A stretch of 35,471 bases of DNA from contig DATHUY010000115.1 of the NCBI GenBank assembly GCA_035461765.1, forward strand, positions 1 through 35,471, given 5' to 3'. Shown piece by piece: positions 17,556-25,353 of this stretch. The notes beneath the pieces are model-generated. The model was given only the letters and a program-made list of their open reading frames with translations, was not told the origin of the DNA and made no database searches. Numbering within the stretch: position 1 is the stretch's first letter; each line of letters opens with the position of its first letter. Made by a program: the position numbers and the translations under genes. Source of the DNA: Longimicrobiales bacterium (GTDB taxonomy: Bacteria > Gemmatimonadota > Gemmatimonadetes > Longimicrobiales > RSA9).

Positions 17556-19508
17556 CTACCCCTCCTTGTCCTCATACTCGGTCTTGAGCTTCGCCACGAC
17601 GGCGGGATCCGCGAGTGTGGTGGTGTCACCGAGTGCTCTGCCCTCCGCGATGTCGCGCAGCAGACGACGCATGATCTTGCCGGATCGTGTCTTCGGTAGG
17701 TCGGCGGAGAACAGGATGTCGTCGGGTCGTGCGATGGCGCCGATCTTGTCGGCGACATGCGCGCGGAGCTCCTGGCGCAGCCGGTCGTTCGCGGTGATGC
17801 CCTCCTTGACCGTGACGAACGCGGCGATCGCCTGACCCTTCATCTCGTCCGCACGTCCGACCACTGCAGCTTCCGCGACAGACGGGTGATCGACGAGCGC
17901 GCTCTCCACTTCCATGGTACCGATGCGGTGACCCGCGACGTTCAGCACGTCATCGACGCGGCCGAGGATCCAGAAGTTCCCGTTCTCATCGCGCTTCGCG
18001 CCATCGCCCGGGAAATAGATGCCATCCCAGCGGGCCCAGTAGTTCTCGCGGAAGCGCTCGTCGTCGCCCCAGATCGTGCGCAACATCCCGGGCCACGGCT
18101 TCGTGATGGCCAGATAGCCGGCACCCGCGGTGTCGCCCTCTGCGGTTAGCACCTCCGCGGTGATGCCTGGGAACGCGACCGTGGCACTGCCGGGTGTCGT
18201 CTCGGTTATACCGGGCAGCGGTGTGATCATGATGCCGCCGGTCTCCGTCTGCCACCACGTGTCCACGATCGGACAGCGCTTTCCGCCGATGTGTTCGTGA
18301 TACCACATCCACGCCTCCGGATTGATCGGCTCACCCACGGAGCCGAGCAGACGCAGCGTCGACAGATCATACTTCGCCGGCCAGTCCGTGCCCCAGCGCA
18401 TGAAGGCGCGGATGGCGGTGGGCGCAGTGTACAGGATCGTCACGCCGTACTTCTGTACGAGCTGCCAGAAGCGTCCGCGGTCTGGCCAGTCGGGCGCGCC
18501 TTCGTACATCAGCGTCGTCGCGCCGTTGGCGAGGGGGCCGTAGACGATGTAGCTGTGTCCGGTCACCCAGCCGACATCGGCCGTGCACCAGTACACGTCG
18601 TCCTCCTTGATGTCGAACACCAGATTGGTCGTCGCGGTCACGTGCGTCATGTATCCGCCGGTCGTGTGCACGACCCCCTTCGGTTTACCGGTGGTGCCCG
18701 ACGTGTAGAGGATGAAAAGCAGGTCCTCCGCATCCAGCGGCTCCGCATCGCAGTCCGCCGAAGTGCCCTCCATCAGGTCCTCGTACCAGTGGTCGCGGCC
18801 ATCCTTCATGTGCACGGGAACGTGCAGACCCGCACCGCGACGGACGACGACGACATGCTCGATGCCGGGCGTCTCTTCCATGGCCTTGTCGGCCGCCTCC
18901 TTGAGCGGCACCACGCGGCCGCGGCGGTAGCCGCCATCTGCCGTGATCAGCACTTTTGCATCCGCATCGTTGATGCGGTCGCGCAGACTGTCGGACGAGA
19001 AGCCGCCGAAGACCACCGAGTGAGGCGCACCGATGCGTGCGCACGCGAGCATCGCGATCGCAGCCTCCGGAATCATCGGCAGATAGATCGCCACACGATC
19101 GCCCTTCTTCACATCGAGCGACTTCAGCACGTTCGCGAACTTCGACACCTCACGATGCAGATCCCAGTACGTGTACGTGCGCGTATCGCCGGGCTCACCC
19201 TCCCAGATCAGTGCGGCCTTGTTACGCCGCCAGCCGCCGAGGTGCCGGTCCAGGCAGTTGTACGAGGCGTTCAGCTTGCCACCCACAAACCACTTCGCGT
19301 GCGGTGCCTTCCACTCCAGCACCTCCCGCCACGGCTCGAACCACTCGAGCTTGCGCGCCCATTCAGCCCAGAACGCCTCCGGGTCCTGCGCCGCCCGCTC
19401 GTACAGTCCCGGATCACTCGCATTGGCTCGCTCACCGAATGCCGCCGGCGGCGGGAAACGACGGTCTTCCTTCAGCAGGGCTTCCAGCGACTGCTCACGA
19501 TTCGCCAT
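17556..19508 (-). CDS. acs: Acetyl-CoA synthetase (AMP-forming)
   Basis: Activates acetate to acetyl-CoA through acetyl-AMP; cytoplasmic. The 650-aa length matches Acs (about 650). Seen in order: [10 protein letters not shown] near residue 80, the P-loop [11 protein letters not shown] near 265, [18 protein letters not shown], and hinge [13 protein letters not shown]. Near the C-terminus is R-S-G-K-I-M-R-R, whose Lys is the conserved acetylation site in other Acs enzymes. ATG 19508 is chosen because AGGAGG (complement of 19518-19523) lies 9 nt upstream; a 31-residue longer frame lacks support. It is a lone gene, convergent with the acyltransferase and divergent from the DksA-like gene. Confidence 0.97.
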   Translation of the reverse strand: MANREQSLEALLKEDRRFPPPAAFGERANASDPGLYERAAQDPEAFWAEWARKLEWFEPWREVLEWKAPHAKWFVGGKLNASYNCLDRHLGGWRRNKAALIWEGEPGDTRTYTYWDLHREVSKFANVLKSLDVKKGDRVAIYLPMIPEAAIAMLACARIGAPHSVVFGGFSSDSLRDRINDADAKVLITADGGYRRGRVVPLKEAADKAMEETPGIEHVVVVRRGAGLHVPVHMKDGRDHWYEDLMEGTSADCDAEPLDAEDLLFILYTSGTTGKPKGVVHTTGGYMTHVTATTNLVFDIKEDDVYWCTADVGWVTGHSYIVYGPLANGATTLMYEGAPDWPDRGRFWQLVQKYGVTILYTAPTAIRAFMRWGTDWPAKYDLSTLRLLGSVGEPINPEAWMWYHEHIGGKRCPIVDTWWQTETGGIMITPLPGITETTPGSATVAFPGITAEVLTAEGDTAGAGYLAITKPWPGMLRTIWGDDERFRENYWARWDGIYFPGDGAKRDENGNFWILGRVDDVLNVAGHRIGTMEVESALVDHPSVAEAAVVGRADEMKGQAIAAFVTVKEGITANDRLRQELRAHVADKIGAIARPDDILFSADLPKTRSGKIMRRLLRDIAEGRALGDTTTLADPAVVAKLKTEYEDKEG

Positions 19509-19677
19509 TCGTATCATCCTCCTGTCGACGGTACAGCGCGACGCCGGCCGCACACACCCGCAAGGTACGGAACGGACGCCGCCGCGCGACAGTCCCGCCA
19601 CCCCCGCGAGCGCTACCGCGCCCCGCGCCGTGACCCGAAGGGTTGAGCCGATGGCGCACCTTCGTTATCTTTCTGGA

Positions 19678-19706
19678 TTGTCTCGCGAAGGTGCTTCCCA
19701 TAGACA
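19678..19706 (+). promoter_or_regulatory. Possible promoter of the DksA-like gene, with dyads
   Basis: TTGTCT (19678-19683) and TAGACA (19701-19706) are 17 nt apart and could be -35 and -10. ATTGTCT (19677-19683) and AGACAAT (19702-19708) are also inverted repeats, and GCACCTTCG (19656-19664) mirrors CGAAGGTGC (19686-19694). Overlapping dyads suggest an operator, but the -10 is only a partial match. Confidence 0.35.
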
Positions 19707-19763
19707 ATAACGCGCGGCTCCGGCCCGCGAATCCCAGCTTGATGATCCGGAGGCGGTGCAGAC

Positions 19764-20156
19764 ATGGCCAAGAAGCTGACGAAGAAGCAGGTCGAGCATC
19801 TGCAGCAGCGACTGCTGCGTGAGCGCGATCGCGCGCTCCGTTCGCTCGGGCAGTACGATGAGCTCGCGAAGGAATCGGCCGAACAGAACGACTCGGATTC
19901 GTATTCCTATTCCGATCACATGGCCGATCTGGGCACGGACGCCATGGAGCGCGAGAAGATGATGCTGTTTGCCAGCAAGGAGGGCCGCTATCTCTACCGC
20001 GTGGAGGACGCCTTGCGGCGACTGTACAAGGAGCCCGACAAGTTCGGTCTGTGCCACAGCTGCGGCGAGCTGATCGATTTCGACCGGCTCGATGCGCTGC
20101 CGCACGCTCGCTACTGCATCAACTGCAAGTTGAAGGAAGAGGCCGACGCGGCCTAG
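19764..20156 (+). CDS. DksA/TraR-family zinc finger protein
   Basis: A 130-aa protein with a Lys-rich start, a long coiled coil (about 8-40), an acidic Ser/Tyr-rich bend (D-S-D-S-Y-S-Y-S-D), a second helix to about residue 88, and a C4 zinc finger C-H-S-C...C-I-N-C at about 96-120. This is the DksA/TraR layout, whose members bind the RNA polymerase secondary channel. The coiled-coil tip of E. coli DksA carries a D-x-x-D-x-A motif; here the tip region is D-L-G-T-D-A-M-E, similar in spacing. Whether it acts with ppGpp like DksA or as a relative such as YocK is unclear. GGAGG precedes the start. A clear terminator follows, so it is monocistronic. Confidence 0.9.
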   Translation: MAKKLTKKQVEHLQQRLLRERDRALRSLGQYDELAKESAEQNDSDSYSYSDHMADLGTDAMEREKMMLFASKEGRYLYRVEDALRRLYKEPDKFGLCHSCGELIDFDRLDALPHARYCINCKLKEEADAA

Positions 20157-20186
20157 GCTCGCCCGTCAGGCATGCAGCGCGGGAAA

Positions 20187-20214
20187 GGGCGCCGGGGTCA
20201 CCTGGCGCCCTTTT
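20187..20214 (+). terminator. Intrinsic terminator after the DksA-like gene
   Basis: GGGCGCC (20187-20193) pairs with GGCGCCC (20204-20210), extended by two further inner pairs, and TTTT follows at 20211-20214. It lies 30 nt past the stop. Confidence 0.85.
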
Positions 20215-20255
20215 CTCATACGTGCCCGTCGCATGCGCGTCCCTGCGGTCAACCG

Positions 20256-20621
20256 TCACCCACGCAGCAGCTCAGGCAGCAGCTTCACGAATGCGGAGCG
20301 TGCGAGCACGCGATCGGCGCCAGCGTCACGTGCGGCTTTGAGCGCATCCACGTCCACATGCGCGCCGAACACGATGACGGGCACCCGCGCAGTCTGCGTG
20401 GCGCCTTTCAGCGCGCTGATCGCCGCCGGTGCGTCCAGCCACCGCGCCTCGAGGTCCAGCAGCACGAGGTCGGCCGTCGCAGCACGCTCGAGGAGGTCGG
20501 CGGCCGTACGCACGAACACGGCGCTCACGCCCGCCCGCAGCGCGGCGTCACGAATGCGTGAGCCGAACATGAGGTCGTTGACGGCTGCGACAATGGTGCG
20601 CGAGGACACTGTATCTTCCAT
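20256..20621 (-). CDS. Degenerate response-regulator receiver protein
   Basis: A 121-aa single-domain protein with a CheY-like fold: I-V-A-A-V-N-D at the first strand, L-V-L-L-D-L-E at the phosphoacceptor strand, P-V-I-V-F-G at strand four and A-G-A-D-R-V-L-A-R at strand five. The Asp in L-L-D-L-E is kept, but the acidic pair after strand one is N-D, the Ser/Thr after strand four is Gly, and the invariant Lys is replaced by Arg or absent. It is probably a pseudo-receiver that binds a partner without normal phosphotransfer. ATG 20621 is chosen; a TTG at 20651 would overlap the divergent promoter region. No effector domain is attached. It diverges from the PerR-like gene. Confidence 0.8.
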   Translation of the reverse strand: MEDTVSSRTIVAAVNDLMFGSRIRDAALRAGVSAVFVRTAADLLERAATADLVLLDLEARWLDAPAAISALKGATQTARVPVIVFGAHVDVDALKAARDAGADRVLARSAFVKLLPELLRG

Positions 20622-20651
20622 GGAGCCAATCGGATGCGGTGAAACAGCCAA

Positions 20652-20666
20652 TGAGAATTAGTATTG
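20652..20666 (+). promoter_or_regulatory. Fur/PerR-box-like operator
   Basis: TGAGAAT-T-AGTATTG matches the 7-1-7 PerR/Fur box at 9 of 14 arm positions, with a better left half. It overlaps the -35 of the PerR-like gene's promoter, as expected for autoregulation, and faces the divergent receiver gene. Confidence 0.45.
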
Positions 20667-20692
20667 ACACCCATTCGGGCGCCCGGTAATGT
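20664..20692 (+). promoter_or_regulatory. Sigma-70-type promoter of the PerR-like gene
   Basis: TTGACA (20664-20669), a 17-nt spacer and TAATGT (20687-20692) make a good match. It rules out the upstream ATG at 20689, which lies inside the -10, as the gene's start. Confidence 0.75.
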
Positions 20693-20739
20693 TAGGTGCG
20701 GCCGCGTCCGCGGGCGAGCGAAGCGCGAGTGGAGCCACG

Positions 20740-21189
20740 ATGCTGATGAAAAGTCCGGTCACGGAAGGCAGTGCTGAGGCGGAGCACATGTTGCGCGAAG
20801 CGCTCGAGGCCAACGGCCAGCGTTTCACGGAGCAGCGTTCTGCCGTATACCGCTACCTCCTGGGCACGGAAGCGCACCCGACCGCCGACGACGTGTTCAC
20901 GAGCGTCCGTTCCGAGATCCCCGACATATCGCTCGCGACCGTGTACAAGTCGCTCGAGACGCTGGTCGGCTGCGGTTTGGCGGTCAAACTCACATATGGC
21001 GACGGGTCCGCACGCTACGACGCGCGTACGGATCCGCATCCGCACGCGCGCTGCCTGGATTGCGGCGCCGTCATCGATGTCCCCGGCCGTCTCGATGGTG
21101 CCGCCCTCGCGGGACTCGGCCCGATCCGTGGCTTCTCGGTGGAGAGCTACAGACTCGAGCTCGTCGGTCACTGCGAACACTGCAGCTGA
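20740..21189 (+). CDS. perR: Fur-family regulator, PerR-like
   Basis: A 149-aa metal-dependent repressor. The winged-helix domain includes F-T-E-Q-R, H-P-T-A-D-D and L-A-T-V-Y-K-S-L. The dimerisation domain has R-Y-D, P-H-P-H-A-R-C-L-D-C-G, V-I-D and a final C-E-H-C. Aligned by motif to B. subtilis PerR, all five regulatory-metal residues are present: the His of H-P-T-A-D, the Asp of R-Y-D, both His of H-P-H, and the Asp of V-I-D where Fur tends to differ. The two C-x-x-C pairs form the structural zinc site. This favours peroxide sensing over iron sensing (inference). ATG 20740 has GGAG 5 nt upstream; ATG 20689 lies in the -10 element. Confidence 0.85.
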   Translation: MLMKSPVTEGSAEAEHMLREALEANGQRFTEQRSAVYRYLLGTEAHPTADDVFTSVRSEIPDISLATVYKSLETLVGCGLAVKLTYGDGSARYDARTDPHPHARCLDCGAVIDVPGRLDGAALAGLGPIRGFSVESYRLELVGHCEHCS

Positions 21190-21258
21190 CACCCACTCGT
21201 GAAACGCACGCGCAGGCGTTGCACGCCCACGGGATACGTGCACGTCGAGCTCCCAGCG

Positions 21259-23448
21259 CTACCGGATGAACAGCATTTCGCGGTAACGCGGCAGGGGCCA
21301 GAGGTCATCGGGCACCATCCGCTCGAGGCGGTCGCACGCGGTGCGCACCTCGAGCATGGCCGGGACGACGTTGTCGCGCATGTGGTATGCCTTTGAATGC
21401 ACGGTGTCGCCACCGAGCTCCGCGTTCTGCTCATCCAGGCGGCCGAGTGACTCGACCAGGTCGTTGAGCGTCTCGTTCAGATCATCGATCAGCTTCTGCA
21501 GGCCGCGGGCGCTGCTGCTCGTGGACGTCATCTCACGGAAGTTGTGGAATGCGTCCAGCAGATCATCGAGATAGCGCACGGCCGCAGGCAGCACGATCGT
21601 GCGCGCGATTTCGGCGGTCATTTCGCCCTCGATGTTGACGGTCTTGAAGTACTGATCGAAGAAGATCTCCGCGCGCGACTCCACCTCGCGCTCGGTCATG
21701 ATCTCGTACTTCTCGAACAGCTTCACGTTCTTCGCGTCGGTGAGCTTCGGCAGCGCATCGAGTGAAGTCTTCAGGTTCAGGAGTCCGCGCTTCTCCGCCT
21801 CGGCATGCCACTCCTCGCTGTAGCCGTCGCCGTTGAAGATGATGTGACGGATCTTCGCGAGCTCGCGGGCGAGGATACGGTGCAGGACTTCGGCGAAATC
21901 TCCCTTCTTCGCCAGCTCCTTCTCGATCATCGTACACAGCTCATCGATCGATTCCGCCACGATCGCGTTCAGAACAGTCGCCGGAAACGAGATGGACTGT
22001 GACGCTCCGAGCGCACGGAACTCGAATTTGTTGCCCGTGAACGCGAACGGCGATGTGCGGTTACGGTCGCCCGCGTGCTTCGGCAGCTTCGGCAGTACGC
22101 GGCTCCCGAGACCGAGCAGACCGCCCTGCTTGCTGCTCTTCGCCCGGCCGGCCTTCTCGACCTGATCGAATACGTCCGTCAACTGATCCCCGAGGAACAC
22201 CGAGATGATGGCCGGCGGCGCTTCGTTCGCGCCGAGGCGGTGATCGTTGCCTGCATACGCGACAGCCGCCCGTACCAGATCCTGGTGCCGCTCGACAGCG
22301 CGCAGAACCGCCGTGCAGAAGAACAGGAACTGACGATTCTCGTGCGGGCTGTCACCCGGTTCCAGCAGATTCTGCGATTCCGTGCTGAACGACCAGTTCA
22401 GATGCTTGCCGCTACCGTTGACTCCCGCGAACGGCTTCTCGTGCAGCAGCGCGACCAGCCCGTAGTTGCGCGCAGTCTTCCGCAGGACCGACATCAGCAG
22501 CTGCTGATGGTCGGCCGCTATGTTGGCGTTCTCGTAGATCGGCGCCACCTCGAACTGTCCGGGCGCGACCTCGTTGTGACGTGTCTTCACCGGCACGCCG
22601 AGGCGGTACAACTCGCGCTCGACATCCATCATGAACGACAGGATCCGCTCCGGAATCGCGCCGAAGTAGTGGTCCTCCAGCTCCTGGCCGCGCGGTGGCT
22701 TGGTTCCCACCAGCGTCCGTCCGGTCGCCACCATGTCCGGCCGGCGATAATAGAACTCCTGATCGACCAGGAAATACTCCTGCTCCGGACCGAGCGTCGT
22801 GTGGACGTGCTGCGGGTCAACGCCGAAGAGCTTCAGCGCGCGCCGCACCTGCACCTCGAGCGCGTGGTTCGACCGCAGCAGCGGGATCTTCGTGTCGAGA
22901 GCGTCACCGGCCCATGACGTGAACGCTGTGGGGATGGCCAGGTAGCAACCGCTCGGACCATCCACCAGGAACGCCGGGGATGTCGGATCCCAGGCCGTGT
23001 AGCCGCGCGCCTCGAACGTCGCTCGCAGACCTCCCGACGGGAACGACGATGCGTCCGGCTCCCCCTGTATCAGGTCCTTGCCGCTGAACTCCGCTACTGC
23101 GCCGCCGCCCACGTTCGGCGTGATGAACGAGTCGTGCTTCTCGGCCGTCTGCCCAGTCAGGGGATGGAACCAGTGCGTGAAATGCGTCGCGCCCCGCTCG
23201 ATCGCCCATTCCTTCATTGCCAGCGCCACCGCGTCCGCCACCGCACCATCCAGCTCGGCACCACGGTCGATCGTCTGCATCAGCGCCTTGTATGTCGCCT
23301 TCGGCAGTCGCGACTTCATCTCCTGCAGACCGAACGTGCTCTCGCCGAAGATCTGCTCGATGTCCATGCCGCGCGTGTTCCCTGCCGGCCGCGGCGTCCA
23401 CCCCGTCACGGCGTTCAGCGGATCGTAGCGCGTACCTGTGCTGGCCAT
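21259..23448 (-). CDS. glnN: Glutamine synthetase type III
   Basis: ATP-dependent ligation of ammonium to glutamate. The 729-aa length and motifs are those of GSIII, not GSI: P-S-G-G-L-R-A-T-F-E-A-R-G-Y near residue 135, K-T-R-H-N-E-V-A-P-G-Q-F-E near 285, A-D-H-Q-Q-L-L-M, N-G-S-G-K-H-L-N-W near 350, G-N-D-H-R-L-G-A-N-E-A-P-P-A, and N-K-F-E-F-R-A-L-G-A-S-Q-S near 495. The C-terminal 200 residues are the usual helical extension. ATG 23448 is chosen because GAGAGG lies about 6 nt upstream; ATG 23454 sits right against that site. It is divergent from a type I enzyme, so the cell has two synthetases under one control region. Confidence 0.96.
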   Translation of the reverse strand: MASTGTRYDPLNAVTGWTPRPAGNTRGMDIEQIFGESTFGLQEMKSRLPKATYKALMQTIDRGAELDGAVADAVALAMKEWAIERGATHFTHWFHPLTGQTAEKHDSFITPNVGGGAVAEFSGKDLIQGEPDASSFPSGGLRATFEARGYTAWDPTSPAFLVDGPSGCYLAIPTAFTSWAGDALDTKIPLLRSNHALEVQVRRALKLFGVDPQHVHTTLGPEQEYFLVDQEFYYRRPDMVATGRTLVGTKPPRGQELEDHYFGAIPERILSFMMDVERELYRLGVPVKTRHNEVAPGQFEVAPIYENANIAADHQQLLMSVLRKTARNYGLVALLHEKPFAGVNGSGKHLNWSFSTESQNLLEPGDSPHENRQFLFFCTAVLRAVERHQDLVRAAVAYAGNDHRLGANEAPPAIISVFLGDQLTDVFDQVEKAGRAKSSKQGGLLGLGSRVLPKLPKHAGDRNRTSPFAFTGNKFEFRALGASQSISFPATVLNAIVAESIDELCTMIEKELAKKGDFAEVLHRILARELAKIRHIIFNGDGYSEEWHAEAEKRGLLNLKTSLDALPKLTDAKNVKLFEKYEIMTEREVESRAEIFFDQYFKTVNIEGEMTAEIARTIVLPAAVRYLDDLLDAFHNFREMTSTSSSARGLQKLIDDLNETLNDLVESLGRLDEQNAELGGDTVHSKAYHMRDNVVPAMLEVRTACDRLERMVPDDLWPLPRYREMLFIR

Positions 23449-23591
23449 ACCCATCCTCTCTGGTTCAGGGACGCCCGAGCGCCCCCCGTGGCGGACCGGC
23501 CGCGCCGCGGAAGGCGACACGGAACGGCGGGAAGATAGTGGCGTCGGCGGGCCATGAGCAAGACCCCAGCGTCACGTCTCATATTGCCTAC

Positions 23592-23684
23592 TGTGAACTT
23601 TCCGTTCAACGCCTGGACACAAACCTCCGATTTCGTGAACGAGCGTGCAGCCGAATTGTGCCAATTGTGCACTTTCCGCTTGAC
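23592..23684. promoter_or_regulatory. Two 19-bp direct repeats in the glnN-glnA control region
   Basis: TGTGAACTTTCCGTTCAAC (23592-23610) and TGTGCACTTTCCGCTTGAC (23666-23684) match at 15 of 19 positions and start 74 bp apart. The first contains the dyad TGAAC-N5-GTTCA. The second overlaps the -35 of the glnA promoter. AATTGTGC is also tandemly repeated at about 23654-23670. These look like regulator sites; the regulator is unknown. Confidence 0.5.
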
Positions 23685-23709
23685 ACCATGTCCGACCAGA
23701 CCCTAACAT
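23680..23709 (+). promoter_or_regulatory. Likely glnA promoter
   Basis: TTGACA (23680-23685), an 18-nt spacer and TAACAT (23704-23709) resemble a sigma-70 promoter. Transcription would start near 23716, giving a leader of about 50 nt with a small CCCCGG/CCGGGG hairpin before the Shine-Dalgarno GGAG at 23755-23758. Confidence 0.6.
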
Positions 23710-23764
23710 CCCCTGCCCCGGTCGACCCGGGGGACGGACGTCGGACCCATTCGCGGAGATACAG

Positions 23765-25204
23765 ATGAGCCCCACGCGCGGGAGAAGGCCGGGCGCCGAG
23801 ATGACGGGACGGCCGGCAGCGGCCGTGCCGGAGCACAAGATCCGGCGACCGGCGGAGGATCGACGGTTCGGCGGGTTCGGGCGTCTGCAGCGGCCGGAGC
23901 TGTTGCGCCTGCTGGCGGAGTACAATGTGCGGTTCCTGCGACTGCAGTTCATTGACGTGATGGGTGTGCTGAAGAGCGTCGAAGTGCCGCGGAGCCAGTT
24001 CGAGAAGGCGCTGGATGGCGACATCATGTTCGACGGGTCGTCGATCGAGGGGTTCGTCCGGGTGGAGGAGTCTGACATGGTGCTGAAGCCGGACTTCGCG
24101 AGCTTCGTGGTGTTCCCGTGGAGCGACGCCGAGAACCGGGTGGCGCGGCTGATCTGCGATGTGCACCGCGCGGACGATGAGGTGTTCGAGGGCGATCCGC
24201 GGCGGGTGCTGGTACGGCAGATCGAAGCAGCGCGCAAGCTGGGATACGAGATGATGGCTGGGGTGGAGGCGGAGTTCTTCCTGTTCCACCGCTCGCCGGA
24301 GGGGTCGCCGACGCGAGTGACACACGACGCCGGGGGCTACTTCGATCTTGGCCCGGTGGACCTGGGCGAGGTTGCGCGGCGCGACATCGTGAATGTGCTG
24401 GAGCTGATGGGATTCGAGGTCGAGGCCGCGCATCACGAGGTCGCGCCGGGGCAGCACGAGGTGGATTTCCGCTATGCCGATGCACTGACCACGGCGGACC
24501 ATCTGGCAACCTTCAAGTTCGTGGTGCGCAATGTGGCATTCCAGCATGGCCTGCATGCGACCTTCATGCCGAAGCCCATTTACGGTCAGAACGGGTCGGG
24601 CATGCACACGCATCAGTCATTGTTCCGCGACGGAGCGAATGCGTTCTATGACGAATCGGACGAAGCGGGGATGTCGAAGGTGATGCGGTCGTATGCGGCG
24701 GGACTGCTGCGCCACGCGCGGGCGATGTGTGCCGTAACGAATCCGTTGGTGAACAGCTACAAGCGGCTGGTGCCCGGGTTCGAGGCGCCCGTGAACGTGG
24801 CGTGGTCGCACCAGAACCGCTCGCCGATGGTCCGCGTGCCTGCGCGGCGCGGGAAAGGCACGCGCCTGGAGCTGCGCATGCCGGACCCATCGGCGAACCC
24901 GTATCTCGCGCTGGCCATCCAGCTCGGCGCGGGGCTGGATGGCGTGCGGCGGAAGGCGGAGCCGCCGGAGCCGATCGACAAGAACATCTGGAAGCTGAGT
25001 GTGCGCGAGCGGCGGCGCTACAAGATCCAGGAGCTGCCGCGCGACCTCGGCGAGGCGATCACTCTGCTGAAGCGAAGCGGTTTCGTCCGCGACACGCTGG
25101 GCGAGCATGTCTTTCAGTACTTCGTCACCGCGAAGGAGCGCGAGTGGCAGGATTACATCGCGCAGGTGCACGACTGGGAGATCGAACGGTACCTGAATTA
25201 CTGA
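23765..25204 (+). CDS. glnA: Glutamine synthetase type I (alpha-like)
   Basis: Ligates ammonium to glutamate; forms dodecamers in this family. The 479-aa protein shows D-G-S-S-I-E-G-F (90-97), G-V-E-A-E-F-F-L-F (166-174), A-P-G-Q-H-E-V-D-F (227-235), N-G-S-G-M-H-T-H (276-283), N-P-x-V-N-S-Y-K-R-L (326-335) and R-L-E-L-R-M-P-D (367-374). The adenylylation loop of beta-type enzymes (N-L-Y-D-L-P) is N-I-W-K-L-S here, with Trp409 in place of the modified Tyr. So regulation by GlnE adenylylation is not expected. An N-terminal extension of about 35 basic residues precedes the catalytic fold; ATG 23801 would shorten it, but GGAG sits 6 nt before ATG 23765. Divergent from the type III enzyme. Confidence 0.96.
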   Translation: MSPTRGRRPGAEMTGRPAAAVPEHKIRRPAEDRRFGGFGRLQRPELLRLLAEYNVRFLRLQFIDVMGVLKSVEVPRSQFEKALDGDIMFDGSSIEGFVRVEESDMVLKPDFASFVVFPWSDAENRVARLICDVHRADDEVFEGDPRRVLVRQIEAARKLGYEMMAGVEAEFFLFHRSPEGSPTRVTHDAGGYFDLGPVDLGEVARRDIVNVLELMGFEVEAAHHEVAPGQHEVDFRYADALTTADHLATFKFVVRNVAFQHGLHATFMPKPIYGQNGSGMHTHQSLFRDGANAFYDESDEAGMSKVMRSYAAGLLRHARAMCAVTNPLVNSYKRLVPGFEAPVNVAWSHQNRSPMVRVPARRGKGTRLELRMPDPSANPYLALAIQLGAGLDGVRRKAEPPEPIDKNIWKLSVRERRRYKIQELPRDLGEAITLLKRSGFVRDTLGEHVFQYFVTAKEREWQDYIAQVHDWEIERYLNY

Positions 25205-25211
25205 ACGAACT

Positions 25212-25349
25212 CGGGATCGGGAGCGGGATCGTGTAAGGGAGCGGGATCGGGAACTGCTACTGGACGAGGGAGCGGGGACGTTTGTTACCGACATGTCCGG
25301 AGCTGTCACGCTCCCGAATACGAACACGATCCCGGTCCCGCTCCCGAAT
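25212..25349. repeat. Inverted arrays of GGGATC/GGGAGC hexamers
   Basis: Between the convergent glnA and kinase genes, 25212-25254 holds runs of GGGATC, GGGAGC and GGGAAC. Sequence from about 25310 to 25349 holds the same units inverted (GCTCCCGA, GATCCCGGTCCCGCTCCCGA). The two arms can pair imperfectly over about 20 bp and enclose roughly 55 bp. It may act as a two-way terminator or be a decayed repeat element. Confidence 0.7.
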
Positions 25350-25353
25350 CAGT

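Noticed and set aside
20689-20691. An upstream ATG start for the PerR-like gene
   Set aside because: It lies inside the -10 element of a good promoter and lacks a ribosome binding site; ATG 20740 has both spacing and homology in its favour.
23449-23764. An ANTAR twin-hairpin target before glnA
   Set aside because: Only one short hairpin (CCCCGG/CCGGGG) is visible near 23715-23731, with the wrong loop size and no paired partner or terminator.
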